Below are positions 25,994 to 36,109 of a DNA stretch of 64,000 nt, piece after piece (the first letter of the stretch is position 1; every line of letters starts with the position of its first letter). The position numbers and the translations under genes were made by a program. This stretch comes from Chryseosolibacter sp044507775. Lineage in GTDB: Bacteria > Bacteroidota > Bacteroidia > Cytophagales > Cyclobacteriaceae. The stretch is taken from contig JBIQIY010000018.1 in assembly GCA_044507775.1 (NCBI GenBank), forward strand, positions 58,912 through 122,911, read 5' to 3'. Below the pieces are notes generated by a model. It was not told the origin of the DNA and did no database searches. It was given only the letters and a program-made list of their open reading frames with translations.

Positions 25994-27823
25994 ATGACTA
26001 TGAAAACGATGAACAAGATCAAATCGATATTCCTCGCCTTGGCACTGGTTGCCTTGAGCACGCAGTCATGCCAGAACTTCCTGGATGAAGAGCTGGTATC
26101 CGACGTCTCCGCGGGGAGCTACTATACAACAGCCAAAGGGCTCGAAGACGCGGTGGATGCGACTTATTCGTTTCTCCGCGAGATATACAGCGAAGAACGC
26201 TCGTATTCCCTCACGGTATTTGGAACAGACACGCATACCAACGGCGCGGACGGAGGCTGGAAGTCGTTTAATTACTACGACAACAATTTGAATTCCGGCG
26301 CCGACATTCTCTCTCAAACGTGGACATTTCTCTACCAGGGCATCAACCAGGCGAATTCGGTACTGAACCGTTCCGAGGCCGTCACGGATATGGATGCTGC
26401 AGTGAAACTGGTTCGCCAGGCGGAGGTGCGCTACCTGCGCGCGTTCTATTATTTTTATCTCATCCGCATGTGGGGCGACGTTCACTTCTCACTGGACGAA
26501 ACCATCGGCGCCGAGGTAACGGCGAACAAGACGAGTCAAGCCACGATCTACAACGACGGAATTATTCCCGATCTGGAATTCGCCATCGCGAACCTTCCTG
26601 CGTCGCAGACCGACTACGGACGGGCCACAAAGCCTGCTGCAGAATTTCTGCTCGGCCTTGCTTATCTAACCCGCGGTTACCAGACTTTCGCAGAGAGTTC
26701 GGACTTTACGAATGCTGAATCCTACCTGGGCAATGTCATCGACGACTACAGCTTCGCGCTCGTACCATCGCATAAAGCGCTGTGGGATCAGGACAACCAA
26801 CTCAATAGTGAAGTGATCTGGGCGATTCAATACTCGACCGACCTCATCCTCAATGGAGGCGACAACGGCGTCGGAAACCGGGGTCATTTGTATTTCGGAA
26901 TGGAGTACGATGTGCAGCCCGGTATGATACGCGACATCGCCAACGGAAGACCGTTCAAGAGATTCCGTCCCACCGACTACATGCTCGACGTGTGGGCCAC
27001 CGAACGGGTAAACGATCAGCGCTATGAGGACAACTACAAGCACGTGTACTACTGCAACGACAATCGCACCTCTGGCAACGGGATTCCTCTGTGGAAACAG
27101 GTTCACGTGGACAAAGGCGCCAAGAAGGCCGATGGCACTACTGTTACTGCAGCTGACATTGGAAAGAGAAGATTCGAAGTAGGAGACACTGCCTTATACA
27201 TCCCGGGGCCGGGACAGGATGCGAAGTGGCTGGGCGACGAAAAGCTTAAGGTCAGGTACACGGTGATCACACGGCAAAAAGCATCGTATCCCGAGAGTAC
27301 GCTTGACAAGTCGGATCCCAATTATTATCCATCCGACCCTTTCGTTTACAACGAGCGGTTGTTCCCTACTATTAATAAGTTTTTTGACCCTCGAAGGCCC
27401 ACGATCCAGTGGGAACGGGGTTCGCGCGACTGGTTTGTCATGCGTCTCGCGGATGCATACCTCCTTCGCGCCGAAGCACGCTTCCACCTCGCCAATCTGC
27501 CGGGAGCGGCCGATGACATTAATGTCGTGAGGACGCGCGCTGCGAAACCGGGGAAGGTTGCGGAGATGCAGATCTCATCGGGAGATGTCACGCTGGACCG
27601 GATCCTTCTCGAACGCGCGCTGGAACTGGACGCAGAACAGATCCGGTGGTTTGATCTTGCCCGAACCGGGAAGCTTGTGGACTATGTCCGGGCGCGTAAC
27701 CCGTTGGGTGCTGCCAACATCCAGGACTACCATATTCACCGGCCAATTCCCCAGTCGCAAATCGACAGAACGTTCGGAGGCTACCCGCAAAACTGCGGAT
27801 ATGCAGGAGGCGACTGCGATTGA
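25994..27823 (+). CDS. SusD/RagB family nutrient-binding lipoprotein
   Basis: 609 aa surface lipoprotein that caps the SusC barrel. ATGs at 25994, 26000 and 26009 are all possible; all give a signal with the lipobox ALSTQSCQ. The N-terminal segment DEELVSDVSAGSYYTTAKGL and the TPR-like helices AEVRYLRAFYYFYLIRMWGD are typical of SusD. The C-terminal RagB_SusD domain (residues about 470-609) includes FVMRLADAYLLRAEARFH, RILLERALELDAEQIRWFDL and the usual end PIPQSQIDR. It lies 9 bp after SusC in the same operon and is followed by a terminator. Confidence 0.95.
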   Translation: MTMKTMNKIKSIFLALALVALSTQSCQNFLDEELVSDVSAGSYYTTAKGLEDAVDATYSFLREIYSEERSYSLTVFGTDTHTNGADGGWKSFNYYDNNLNSGADILSQTWTFLYQGINQANSVLNRSEAVTDMDAAVKLVRQAEVRYLRAFYYFYLIRMWGDVHFSLDETIGAEVTANKTSQATIYNDGIIPDLEFAIANLPASQTDYGRATKPAAEFLLGLAYLTRGYQTFAESSDFTNAESYLGNVIDDYSFALVPSHKALWDQDNQLNSEVIWAIQYSTDLILNGGDNGVGNRGHLYFGMEYDVQPGMIRDIANGRPFKRFRPTDYMLDVWATERVNDQRYEDNYKHVYYCNDNRTSGNGIPLWKQVHVDKGAKKADGTTVTAADIGKRRFEVGDTALYIPGPGQDAKWLGDEKLKVRYTVITRQKASYPESTLDKSDPNYYPSDPFVYNERLFPTINKFFDPRRPTIQWERGSRDWFVMRLADAYLLRAEARFHLANLPGAADDINVVRTRAAKPGKVAEMQISSGDVTLDRILLERALELDAEQIRWFDLARTGKLVDYVRARNPLGAANIQDYHIHRPIPQSQIDRTFGGYPQNCGYAGGDCD

Positions 27824-27863
27824 GATTGAATTCGTTTGTTTCTTTTTATTAAGGTTTGGTTAC

Positions 27864-27894
27864 GGGTCGGGAATCTTCCCGACCCTTTATTTTC
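27864..27894 (+). terminator. Intrinsic terminator after susD
   Basis: Ten-bp perfect stem GGGTCGGGAA (27864-27873) and TTCCCGACCC (27876-27885) with a 2-nt loop, followed by TTTATTTT. It ends the SusC-SusD transcript before the haloperoxidase-like gene. Confidence 0.85.
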
Positions 27895-27930
27895 CCGTTG
27901 GAGCCATTCTGAGACACACTGATTTTTAAT

Positions 27931-27961
27931 ACCACTCAAATATTTTTAAATTGAGAGTGGT
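27931..27961. promoter_or_regulatory. Inverted repeat upstream of the haloperoxidase-like gene
   Basis: The arms ACCACTC (27931-27937) and GAGTGGT (27955-27961) flank an AT-rich centre, 58 bp before the ATG at 28019. It could be an operator overlapping the promoter or a weak second terminator hairpin. Confidence 0.3.
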
Positions 27962-28018
27962 GATGGCTTCTTCTGACTGTACAAAAACTGTCTGATACCC
28001 CAAACAGAGCCCTGGTCT

Positions 28019-29509
28019 ATGAAACGTTGTGTGGCGACCCTTCTGATCCTGTTGATTTGTTTGCAATCGTGTAATATTTCCGGCACGTACACCGAGTCGT
28101 CGATGACGCCTACAGGTGAAAATAACCTGGCGTACAAGTGGGGCAAAGTCGCAATGGAGTGCACCGCGAACGACACAGAAAGATTTAATCCGCGCCCGAC
28201 CGTTACATCGCGGTTCCTGGCCCTTACCTGGACTGCTGTGTTCGACGCATGGAGCCGCTACGACGATGCCGCAAATCCTTTGTATCTCGCGTCGGTCGAC
28301 CGGAGACCGGTGGAAGAGCGCACCATGAGAAATAAAGAGATCGCCATCAGTTACGCCGCATATCGTGCTATGCGCGAATATTACTTTTCTGATTCCCTTC
28401 TCTTGCGAGACAAGATGATCAGCTTTGGTCTTGATCCGGATGACCACTCACTTGACCCTCGCTCGCCCGCGGGCATCGGCAACCTGGCGGCGAAGGCCGT
28501 GATAGAAGGGCGGCTGCACGACGGATCCAATCAGAGCGGAGAGATGCCAGGTTCTGACGGCACTTCGTACTCCGACTACACGCATTACATTCCGGTTAAC
28601 AACGCCGATGAACTCACGGACTTGTCGCGGTGGCAGCCGAAGTATTTCTCCGATGGAAAAGGAGGGAAGTTTGCGCCTGGCTGTCTGACTCCACACTGGT
28701 GGAAAGTAACGCCACTCACGCTGGATTCACCTGCGCAGTTCCGGCCCCCTCCACCCCCCGCCATCGGATCATCGCAACTCCGACTGGAGGTGAAAGAAGT
28801 AGTTGACCTGCAATCGAACTTGACGGATGAACAGAAAGCTCTCGTTGAATTCATGCGGGACGGTCCGAAGTCAGTGCAACAGGCAGGCCACTGGTTTATT
28901 TTTGCGCAAGAGGTTTCCGCCCGGGACAGCCACACGCTGGATCAGGATGTGAAGATGTACTTTCTCGTTGAGGGCGCGGCGATGGACGCCTTTATTGCCT
29001 GTTGGGATGCAAAAATGTACTATGATTTTGCGCGGCCGTATTCGCTGGTGCACGACTACTACCAGCAGGAGGCTATTCGCGCGTGGGGCGGCCCCGAAAA
29101 AGGTATGATGACCATGCCCGGCCATGAGTGGAGACCGTATTCACCGGAGACGTTTCTTTGTCCTCCCTTTCCGGGATACGTTTCTGGCCACAGCGCCGTG
29201 AGCGGCGCGTGTGCAGAAACGCTGCGGCTGTTTACCGGTGACGATCACTTCGGCTACGAGGTTGAACTTGTACCCGGAGCCCTTACAGAACCTGATAATC
29301 TCGGCGATACCGTCACACTCGTTTTTCCGACGTTCACTGAAACAGCGAACGTGGCCGGAATGTCCCGTGTCCTTGGAGGCTACCACATCCAGTCCGATAA
29401 CCTCGAGGGACTTGCCCTGGGAAGGAAGGTAGCAGGGGCCGTCTGGAAGAAATATCTTTATCACACAGGAAGTACTCAAACTGCAAACCTGACAAAGGCC
29501 GGAAATTAA
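28019..29509 (+). CDS. Vanadium-dependent haloperoxidase/PAP2-type lipoprotein
   Basis: 496 aa, exported as a lipoprotein (LLICLQSCNIS). All three parts of the acid phosphatase/vanadium haloperoxidase signature are present: KMYYDFARP fits KX6RP, VSGHSAVSG supplies the SGH motif, and SRVLGGYHIQSD fits SRX5HX3D. The anion pocket is therefore intact, and the protein could be a haloperoxidase or a phosphatase; sequence alone does not decide. The N-terminal half is helical, as in bacterial VHPO-like lipoproteins. It starts after the susD terminator and ends 1 bp before the FG-GAP/ASPIC gene, so those two are co-transcribed. Confidence 0.88.
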   Translation: MKRCVATLLILLICLQSCNISGTYTESSMTPTGENNLAYKWGKVAMECTANDTERFNPRPTVTSRFLALTWTAVFDAWSRYDDAANPLYLASVDRRPVEERTMRNKEIAISYAAYRAMREYYFSDSLLLRDKMISFGLDPDDHSLDPRSPAGIGNLAAKAVIEGRLHDGSNQSGEMPGSDGTSYSDYTHYIPVNNADELTDLSRWQPKYFSDGKGGKFAPGCLTPHWWKVTPLTLDSPAQFRPPPPPAIGSSQLRLEVKEVVDLQSNLTDEQKALVEFMRDGPKSVQQAGHWFIFAQEVSARDSHTLDQDVKMYFLVEGAAMDAFIACWDAKMYYDFARPYSLVHDYYQQEAIRAWGGPEKGMMTMPGHEWRPYSPETFLCPPFPGYVSGHSAVSGACAETLRLFTGDDHFGYEVELVPGALTEPDNLGDTVTLVFPTFTETANVAGMSRVLGGYHIQSDNLEGLALGRKVAGAVWKKYLYHTGSTQTANLTKAGN

Positions 29510-29510
29510 C

Positions 29511-32500
29511 ATGAAGAATTCGCTGAGAGAAATAACGGGTCGCCAACTGTTCCGTGTCGGCACCCATGTGATCGCTGTCATCCTGCTGGCATCGTGCGCG
29601 TCACCTGGCAATGAAGAGGTTGCCGACGTGAAGCAGGGGCCGGTGTTCCGAAGGATACCTTCTTCGCACAGCGGCGTAACATTCCGCAATGTCGTAGCTG
29701 AAAATATTGCAAACTACTTCGATAACTTCGCCTACGTCTACAACGGCGGGGGTGTTGGCATCGGCGATATTAACAACGACGGGCTTCCCGATATTTACTT
29801 CACGGGCAACGAAGTTCCGAACAAGCTCTACCTCAATCAGGGCGGTATGCAGTTTAAAGACATTACAGAGTCCGCCGGTGTCGGAGGAAATGGCAGATGG
29901 AACAACGGTGTGACGATGGTAGACGTCAATAGCGATGGCTTGCTCGACATCTATGTGTGCAAGGGTGGCTGGCACGAGACGCCCGATCAGCGCAAGAATC
30001 TCCTGTTCATAAATCAGGGCGATCTGACGTTCGTCGAACAAGCAGAAGAATTCGGACTGGCGGAATCGGGATACGCGATCCATGCGTCCTTCTTCGACAT
30101 GGACAACGACCATGATCTGGACGTGTACATCACCTGCCGACCGGATTCGTTTGACCTTCCGCTCACCGAGATGGTGCGGCAAAAAGTGCTGTCACCCGCC
30201 ATCAGCCGCCATAAGTTATATCGAAATGAGAACGGCAAGTACCGGGAGATGGGACTCGAAGCCGGTATCACGAATACTTTCGGGTACGCCCTGAGTGTCG
30301 TGACATCGGATATAAACAACGATGGGTACGCCGATATTTTTGTCGCCAACGACTTCGCGGAAAGCGACTACCTGTACGTCAACCAGAAGAATGGCACCTT
30401 CAAGGAACAAATCCGGAAGGCGACGAACCATATATCCATGTATTCGATGGGGACCGACATTGCGGACATCAACAACGACGGATGGGAGGACATCATGGTA
30501 AGCGAAATGCTGCCCGAAGACTATCAGCGGTCGAAGGTGTCAATGCCCTCGATGGATGTCGAAGGTTTTAATGCCATCGTCAGAAATGGAATGCACAAAC
30601 AGTACATGCACAACGCGCTGCATCTGAACCAGGGCAATCTGTTTTTCAGCGAGATATCCCAGCTTTCCGGAGTTGCGAAAACCGAGTGGAGCTGGTCGTG
30701 TCTTTTGTCCGACTTTGACAACGACGGACTGCGTGATCTTTTCGTCGCGAATGGCTATCGTCGCGATGTGTTTGACGGAGACCTGAAGAACAAGCTTGCC
30801 GCCTTCGTAGAACGCAATCGCCGCAAGTACAAATCGCCGAAGGAAATGCTCGAGAAAGGATTTCAGGATTTTATCAGCGTGTACGATCCAATCCGGGTAA
30901 CGGATTACCTTTTCCGAAATCAGGGCGATCTGCGCTTTCAGAATGTCACTTCGGAATGGGGATTTGAAGAGGCGGGTTTCTCGAACGGTGCTGCCGTGGG
31001 CGATCTCGATAATGACGGCGATCTGGACCTCGTAGTCAACCGACTGGAAGACGAAGCATTCGTTTATGAAAATACGTCCGCAGTCGACAACCGTTTCATT
31101 CGGGTGCAGCTGCGGGGACCGCGTGGCAATGCGGATGGAATCGGCGCAAAGGTTACACTGTATTCCAGAAATGGAATTCAGTACTTTGAGAACAAGACGG
31201 TGCGAGGATATTTATCGTCGAACGATCCGGTCGTGCACTTTGGGTTGGGAAAGGTTGAATCGATAGACAGCATAACTGTGGACTGGAATGACGGAATGCT
31301 GACGACGCTGCGCAATATTGAGGCGAACCGGACAATAACGACGGAGTATGAAGGGGCGGTGCAAGTGGATGACATTAACGCAGGCGGACGGCGTATGGGT
31401 GAGGATCCTGTCTTTATGGAGTCGAAGGATGTATCCTTTGTTCACCGGGAGAATGAAGTGAATGAGTACAGTGACCAGGTATTGCTCCCGCATATGTTTT
31501 CCCGAAGCGGTCCCTTTATGGCAACCGGGGATGTGAATGGCGACCGCCTGGAAGATTTTTATGTCGGAGGAGCCTCAGGGCAGCCAGGGAGTCTCATGGT
31601 TCAGCAGGATGGAAAGTTTGTCAGGAAGAGTATCGCCGGCTTTGAATCCGACAAATCTTTTGAAGACATGGGCGCAACTCTGTTCGATGCGGATGGTGAC
31701 GGGGATCTCGATTTGTATGTCGTAAGCGGAGGAAGTGAATTTCCGGATGGGTCTGATCGATACAATGATCGTTTCTACAAGAACGATGGAAAAGGAAATT
31801 TTGAAAAGGGCGATCGAATTTTAACTACCAGCAGCGGATCATGCGTCGTTCCCTTTGATGCGGATGGAGATGGTGACCTCGATCTTTTCCGGGGAGGGCA
31901 GGTGGTGGCCCACGTATATCCAAAGGACCCGGCAAGCTACCTGCTTATCAATGAGGGAGGCAAGTTTACAGACCAAACCGCAAACAGGGCACCGCTGCTT
32001 TCACGCGCCGGGATGGTTAACTCGGCTGTTGCCGCTGATCTTGACGGCGATGGAAAAGCAGAACTTGTTTTGGTGGGAGAGTGGATGCCGATTCGAATAT
32101 TTTCTCAGCGCAACGGACGTTACGAAGATGTCTCATCCGACTACGGGATGCAGAACACCGAAGGCTGGTGGAACCGGATTATCGCCGACGATATTGACAT
32201 GGACGGAGACTTGGATCTGATCGCAGGCAATCTCGGTGAGAATTACAAGTTCAAGGCAACCGAAGAAAAGCCATTCCAGGTGTACGCGAAGGATTTTGAT
32301 GGCAACGGCACCAACGATGTTTTCCTCGCGCGGTTTTATCAGGATGACAGGCTGGTACCGATCCGCGGTAAGGAGTGCAGCTCGCAGCAGATGCCGGTGA
32401 TCAGCAAGAAATTTCCCACATACGTTTCCTTTGCCAAATCCGATCTCGGCGATATCCTGGGAAAAGACATGGAGAGCGCCTTGCATTACCGGGCTCATCT

Positions 32501-32897
32501 ATTCTCAACGGTTATGCTAATCAATGACGGTGGTAAACTGGCTGTCCGGAAACTACCGGTCGAAGCCCAGCTTTCAACGGTCAATGGTATCATCGCAAGG
32601 GATTTCGACGGTGACAACGTCAAAGACATTCTCATCGCGGGGAACAGGTTCGATGTTGAGGTGGAGACCACCGCCGCCGACGCCTCCCCCGGGTTGTTTT
32701 TGAAAGGCCTCGGCAACCTTACGTTCAAGCCTCTTAAGCCTTTTGAGAGTGGATTCTTCGTCCCGTACAACGTCAAAGACCTGCAGGCGATTACTTTGGA
32801 TAACCACACTGCCATCCTCGTGGGAATAAATAATGAAGCGATGCGTATATTTCGGACACAGAATTCCCGGAAGAACAAATCAATCGCATCCCGGTAA
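29511..32897 (+). CDS. FG-GAP/VCBS repeat lipoprotein with ASPIC/UnbV domain (CRTAC1-like)
   Basis: 1128 aa. The N-terminus gives a lipobox (AVILLASCASPG). Many calcium-binding FG-GAP motifs follow, such as GDINNDGLPDIYFTGNE, DVNSDGLLDIYV, DLDNDGDLDLVV and DADGDGDLDLYVVSGG, forming a beta-propeller. Around residues 540-610 lies the ASPIC/UnbV domain (RGPRGNADGIGAKVTLYS, VRGYLSSNDPVVHFGLG, ITVDWNDG). A second propeller follows and ends with a DFDGDNVKDILIAGN repeat. It is a surface protein of unknown ligand. It begins 1 bp after the haloperoxidase-like gene and is followed 47 bp later by the thioredoxin-domain gene. Confidence 0.92.
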   Translation: MKNSLREITGRQLFRVGTHVIAVILLASCASPGNEEVADVKQGPVFRRIPSSHSGVTFRNVVAENIANYFDNFAYVYNGGGVGIGDINNDGLPDIYFTGNEVPNKLYLNQGGMQFKDITESAGVGGNGRWNNGVTMVDVNSDGLLDIYVCKGGWHETPDQRKNLLFINQGDLTFVEQAEEFGLAESGYAIHASFFDMDNDHDLDVYITCRPDSFDLPLTEMVRQKVLSPAISRHKLYRNENGKYREMGLEAGITNTFGYALSVVTSDINNDGYADIFVANDFAESDYLYVNQKNGTFKEQIRKATNHISMYSMGTDIADINNDGWEDIMVSEMLPEDYQRSKVSMPSMDVEGFNAIVRNGMHKQYMHNALHLNQGNLFFSEISQLSGVAKTEWSWSCLLSDFDNDGLRDLFVANGYRRDVFDGDLKNKLAAFVERNRRKYKSPKEMLEKGFQDFISVYDPIRVTDYLFRNQGDLRFQNVTSEWGFEEAGFSNGAAVGDLDNDGDLDLVVNRLEDEAFVYENTSAVDNRFIRVQLRGPRGNADGIGAKVTLYSRNGIQYFENKTVRGYLSSNDPVVHFGLGKVESIDSITVDWNDGMLTTLRNIEANRTITTEYEGAVQVDDINAGGRRMGEDPVFMESKDVSFVHRENEVNEYSDQVLLPHMFSRSGPFMATGDVNGDRLEDFYVGGASGQPGSLMVQQDGKFVRKSIAGFESDKSFEDMGATLFDADGDGDLDLYVVSGGSEFPDGSDRYNDRFYKNDGKGNFEKGDRILTTSSGSCVVPFDADGDGDLDLFRGGQVVAHVYPKDPASYLLINEGGKFTDQTANRAPLLSRAGMVNSAVAADLDGDGKAELVLVGEWMPIRIFSQRNGRYEDVSSDYGMQNTEGWWNRIIADDIDMDGDLDLIAGNLGENYKFKATEEKPFQVYAKDFDGNGTNDVFLARFYQDDRLVPIRGKECSSQQMPVISKKFPTYVSFAKSDLGDILGKDMESALHYRAHLFSTVMLINDGGKLAVRKLPVEAQLSTVNGIIARDFDGDNVKDILIAGNRFDVEVETTAADASPGLFLKGLGNLTFKPLKPFESGFFVPYNVKDLQAITLDNHTAILVGINNEAMRIFRTQNSRKNKSIASR

Positions 32898-32944
32898 AGG
32901 AAAATCGGCCGAAGCATGGGAGAGCGACGATCAAACAGCTGGAG

Positions 32945-35044
32945 ATGTTGAACATGAAGTGGCTTTCTCTGTCAGGTGCGCTTTGCATGCTGGTTCTTGC
33001 GGCTTCGCACTGCGGAGACCGCAACGGTGGAAATCGACTTGCCAATTCCACCAGTCGCTACCTGCGTGAGCATGCTGATAATCCCGTCGACTGGTTTGAA
33101 TGGGGACCGGAAGCCTTTCAGAAGGCAAAAGCCGAAAATAAACCATTATTGATCAGCATTGGGTACGCCGCATGCCACTGGTGTCATGTAATGGAGGAGG
33201 AATCGTTTATGGATACGGCTGTCTCGCGTTACATGAATGAAAACTTCGTCTCCATCAAGGTAGATCGCGAACAGCGACCGGATATCGACCAGATATATAT
33301 TAATGCAGCGCAAATTGTCTCCGGTTCTGCCGGATGGCCATTGAACGCGTTTGCCCTTCCCGATGGCAAACCGTTTTATGCAGGAACGTACTTCCCAAAA
33401 GAGCAGTGGATGTATCTGCTTCGTCAAATCAGAGATGCCTATGAAAAAGAAAGGAAGGCGGTAATTTCGCAAGCCGATGCTCTGACGGATGGAGTTCAAA
33501 GCTTCGACCTCATCGACGTTGACGCCGCCCGCGAAGGGGAAGCGGACAAAAAGGATTTTCGGGGGTTATTCAAACAGCTGGACGCATCCGTTGACCGCGT
33601 GAAAGGAGGACTAAAAGGCGCCCCCAAATTTCCTATGCCTGTCGTTTGGGAGTTTGCGCTGCAACATTATTTCCTGACGGGCGATAAGAAAGCGCTGGAA
33701 GCGGTTACCATTACGCTCGATCATTTGGCGCGCGGTGGAATTTATGACCATGTCGGCGGCGGCTTCGCGCGATACGCCACCGATAATGCATGGAAGGTCC
33801 CGCACTTTGAAAAAATGCTGTACGATAATGCGCAGCTTGTAAGTCTTTATTCACACGCTTTTCAGCTGACTGGAAATCCTTTGTACAGAGATGTCATAGA
33901 GGAGACAATAAGTTTTGTCCACCGCGAGCTGACGGATGAAGAGGGCGGATTTTATTCATCCGTTAACGCGGACAGCGAGGGCGTAGAGGGGAAATTTTAT
34001 GTATGGAGGGCCGATGAGATTGCTGCGTCTCTCGGAGAAGAAAATGCCCGTTTGTTTATAGACTACTATAATGTTCGGGATTCGGGCAACTGGGAAGACG
34101 GAAAGAATATTTTATTTACCAACCGATCGATAGAAGAGTTCAGTCAGGCGCGCCAGGCAGATCCGAACCGGTTGAAGGCCATCCTTGCAGATTACAGGAA
34201 ACAATTGCTCGCAGTACGCGACCAACGCATTCGACCTTCGACGGACGATAAGGTCATTACGTCCTGGAACGCGCTGATGCAAATGGGTTACGTCGATGCC
34301 TTTGCGGCGACTGGACAAAAAGAATATCTCGACCGTGCGCTGAAGAATGCGGATTTTATAAGGCAGGAGATGCTCCGTCCAGATGGAAGTCTATGGCGAA
34401 GCTACAGCCATGGCAAATCGGGCGTCAACGCTTTTCTCGACGATTATGCGTTGCTGGCCCGCGCATGGATACGATTGTACGAAGTGACCTTTGATGTTGC
34501 GTGGCTGAACCGGGCGCGATCGCTTGCGGACTATGCTATCCGGAATTTTCTTGATCAGCGCACAAAAATGTTCTACTACACATCCGGCCAGTCTGAGGGC
34601 CTGGTCGTGCGTACCATGGAGGTCAGTGATCAGGTCATACCGTCATCGAACTCTGTGATGTCGGAGGTTTTGTTACTACTCGGCGACTACTATCAGGATG
34701 CGTCGTACGGAGCACGCGCAACGGAGATGCTGGCACGGATCCATGCGGATCGGCTTCCCGGTGCGCCGGCGTATCATGCGAACTGGGCGCGCGTGTCGGC
34801 CATCGCCGCCTGGCAGCCGTTTGAAGTGGCCGTTGTCGGCAAAGATGCCCTGGATAAAAGTATCGCCATGCAGCGGAAGTATAATCCCCTCGCGAACTTT
34901 TCAGGAGGAACGAGGGAAGATCTTCCCTTGCTCGAAAACAAACTCGCCGACGGCAAGACCGTGATCTACGTATGCCGCAATCGCGTGTGCAAGTTGCCGG
35001 TAGAAGATGTCGCGCAGGCGCTGGAGCAGTTACGCAATTTTTGA
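32945..35044 (+). CDS. SSP411/YyaL-type thioredoxin-domain protein, lipoprotein form
   Basis: 699 aa. The N-terminus (ATG at 32945 or 32954) is followed by a lipobox-like AASHCGD, so this copy is probably exported; most relatives are cytosolic. Residues about 35-195 form the DsbH-like thioredoxin domain (NSTSRYLREHADNPVDWFEW, then the redox motif CHWCHVMEEESF). The remainder is an (alpha/alpha)6 barrel related to N-acylglucosamine 2-epimerases and glycosidases (GGIYDHVGGGFARYATD, VPHFEKMLYDNAQL, WNALMQMGYVDA). Reaction unknown. It is probably in the haloperoxidase transcript. Its last 15 bp overlap the end of the convergent LacI gene. Confidence 0.9.
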   Translation: MLNMKWLSLSGALCMLVLAASHCGDRNGGNRLANSTSRYLREHADNPVDWFEWGPEAFQKAKAENKPLLISIGYAACHWCHVMEEESFMDTAVSRYMNENFVSIKVDREQRPDIDQIYINAAQIVSGSAGWPLNAFALPDGKPFYAGTYFPKEQWMYLLRQIRDAYEKERKAVISQADALTDGVQSFDLIDVDAAREGEADKKDFRGLFKQLDASVDRVKGGLKGAPKFPMPVVWEFALQHYFLTGDKKALEAVTITLDHLARGGIYDHVGGGFARYATDNAWKVPHFEKMLYDNAQLVSLYSHAFQLTGNPLYRDVIEETISFVHRELTDEEGGFYSSVNADSEGVEGKFYVWRADEIAASLGEENARLFIDYYNVRDSGNWEDGKNILFTNRSIEEFSQARQADPNRLKAILADYRKQLLAVRDQRIRPSTDDKVITSWNALMQMGYVDAFAATGQKEYLDRALKNADFIRQEMLRPDGSLWRSYSHGKSGVNAFLDDYALLARAWIRLYEVTFDVAWLNRARSLADYAIRNFLDQRTKMFYYTSGQSEGLVVRTMEVSDQVIPSSNSVMSEVLLLLGDYYQDASYGARATEMLARIHADRLPGAPAYHANWARVSAIAAWQPFEVAVVGKDALDKSIAMQRKYNPLANFSGGTREDLPLLENKLADGKTVIYVCRNRVCKLPVEDVAQALEQLRNF

Positions 35045-36073
35045 GTCCGGCATTTCCGGTGCTCTCATGGTCGAGCTGCGCACGACGAGCGTGCTGGGAA
35101 TCAGCCTCCGCTCCGGTTTGCAGCCGGGATCTTTGATGTGATGGATCAACATTTCTGCTGCCGTCTCGCCCATCTCCTGCGCGGGAAGGTCAATGCTGCT
35201 GAGCGACGGTTCCATAAACTCGCCGACCTTTTCGTTATTGAAGCCCATCACCGCTACGTCATTCGGAATTCGCAGCCCCGATCTTTTCAGGACATGCATA
35301 ATCTCGATCGCCGCCATGTCGTTGATGGCGAAGATCGCATCCGGGAAATCCTTCTGCCTGAGCAATTCGTTTGTGAACGCTTCGATGCTGTTACATCGGA
35401 AGTCTGGAAATAACAGCCATGCGGGATTGAAGCTGATGTTGTTTTGCTTCAACGCATCGCGATAGCCGAGCACCCTCTTCGAACTTGTTGAGAGATACTC
35501 CGGGCCAGCAAGGATGGCGATCTTCCGGCATCCCTGATCGATGAGATGTTGCGTCGCCTTGAAAGAGACCTCATAGTTATCGGTGACGACCTGGGTAGTT
35601 TCCAGCGACTCACAAACACGGTCGAAAAAAACAACCGGTATGTTGCGGTCGAGCAAGGTCATAAAGTGATCGCTGTTTTGCGTTTCTCTTGACACCGAGA
35701 TGAGTAGACCATCCACGTGGTTGGAGATAAGGGAATCGAGATTTTTCTTTTCGGCCGGGTATGATTCATCCGATTGACATATCACGACATTATAGCCAGC
35801 CGCGTTGGCCACGCGCTGTATGCCACCAACTGCACGGGAAAAAAAGGCGTTGCTTGTTTCAGGAATGATGACGCCGATGGTTTGCGTTCTCTGATTCTTG
35901 AGATGCAGCGCGATGGAGTTAGGTTGGTAGCGAAGCTTTTCCGCAAGCTCAATGACTTTGCGCCGCGTCTCGACATTCACGTCGTTGCGGTTCTGCAGTG
36001 CTCTCGAGACGGTTGATTTCGAGATACCAAGCAGTTTTGCGATTTGCTTTATCGTGACTTGTGAAGCTGGCAT
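35030..36073 (-). CDS. LacI family transcriptional regulator
   Basis: 347 aa. The N-terminal DNA-binding domain begins VTIKQIAKLLGISKSTVSRA (residues about 6-25), with the hinge helix region YQPNSIALHLKNQRTQTIGV following. The periplasmic-binding-protein-like effector domain is complete (IPETSNAFFSRAVGGIQRVA, GLLISVSRE, PVVFFDRV, AIFAINDMAAIEIMHVLKR). It most likely senses a sugar or sugar derivative. Convergent with the SSP411 gene (15-bp overlap) and divergent from the ECF sigma gene, with a palindromic operator candidate at 36110 in between. Confidence 0.93.
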   Translation of the reverse strand: MPASQVTIKQIAKLLGISKSTVSRALQNRNDVNVETRRKVIELAEKLRYQPNSIALHLKNQRTQTIGVIIPETSNAFFSRAVGGIQRVANAAGYNVVICQSDESYPAEKKNLDSLISNHVDGLLISVSRETQNSDHFMTLLDRNIPVVFFDRVCESLETTQVVTDNYEVSFKATQHLIDQGCRKIAILAGPEYLSTSSKRVLGYRDALKQNNISFNPAWLLFPDFRCNSIEAFTNELLRQKDFPDAIFAINDMAAIEIMHVLKRSGLRIPNDVAVMGFNNEKVGEFMEPSLSSIDLPAQEMGETAAEMLIHHIKDPGCKPERRLIPSTLVVRSSTMRAPEMPDSKIA

Positions 36074-36109
36074 AAGGCCCTTATTCTAAAGATAATAAAA
36101 TTTTTCGTA

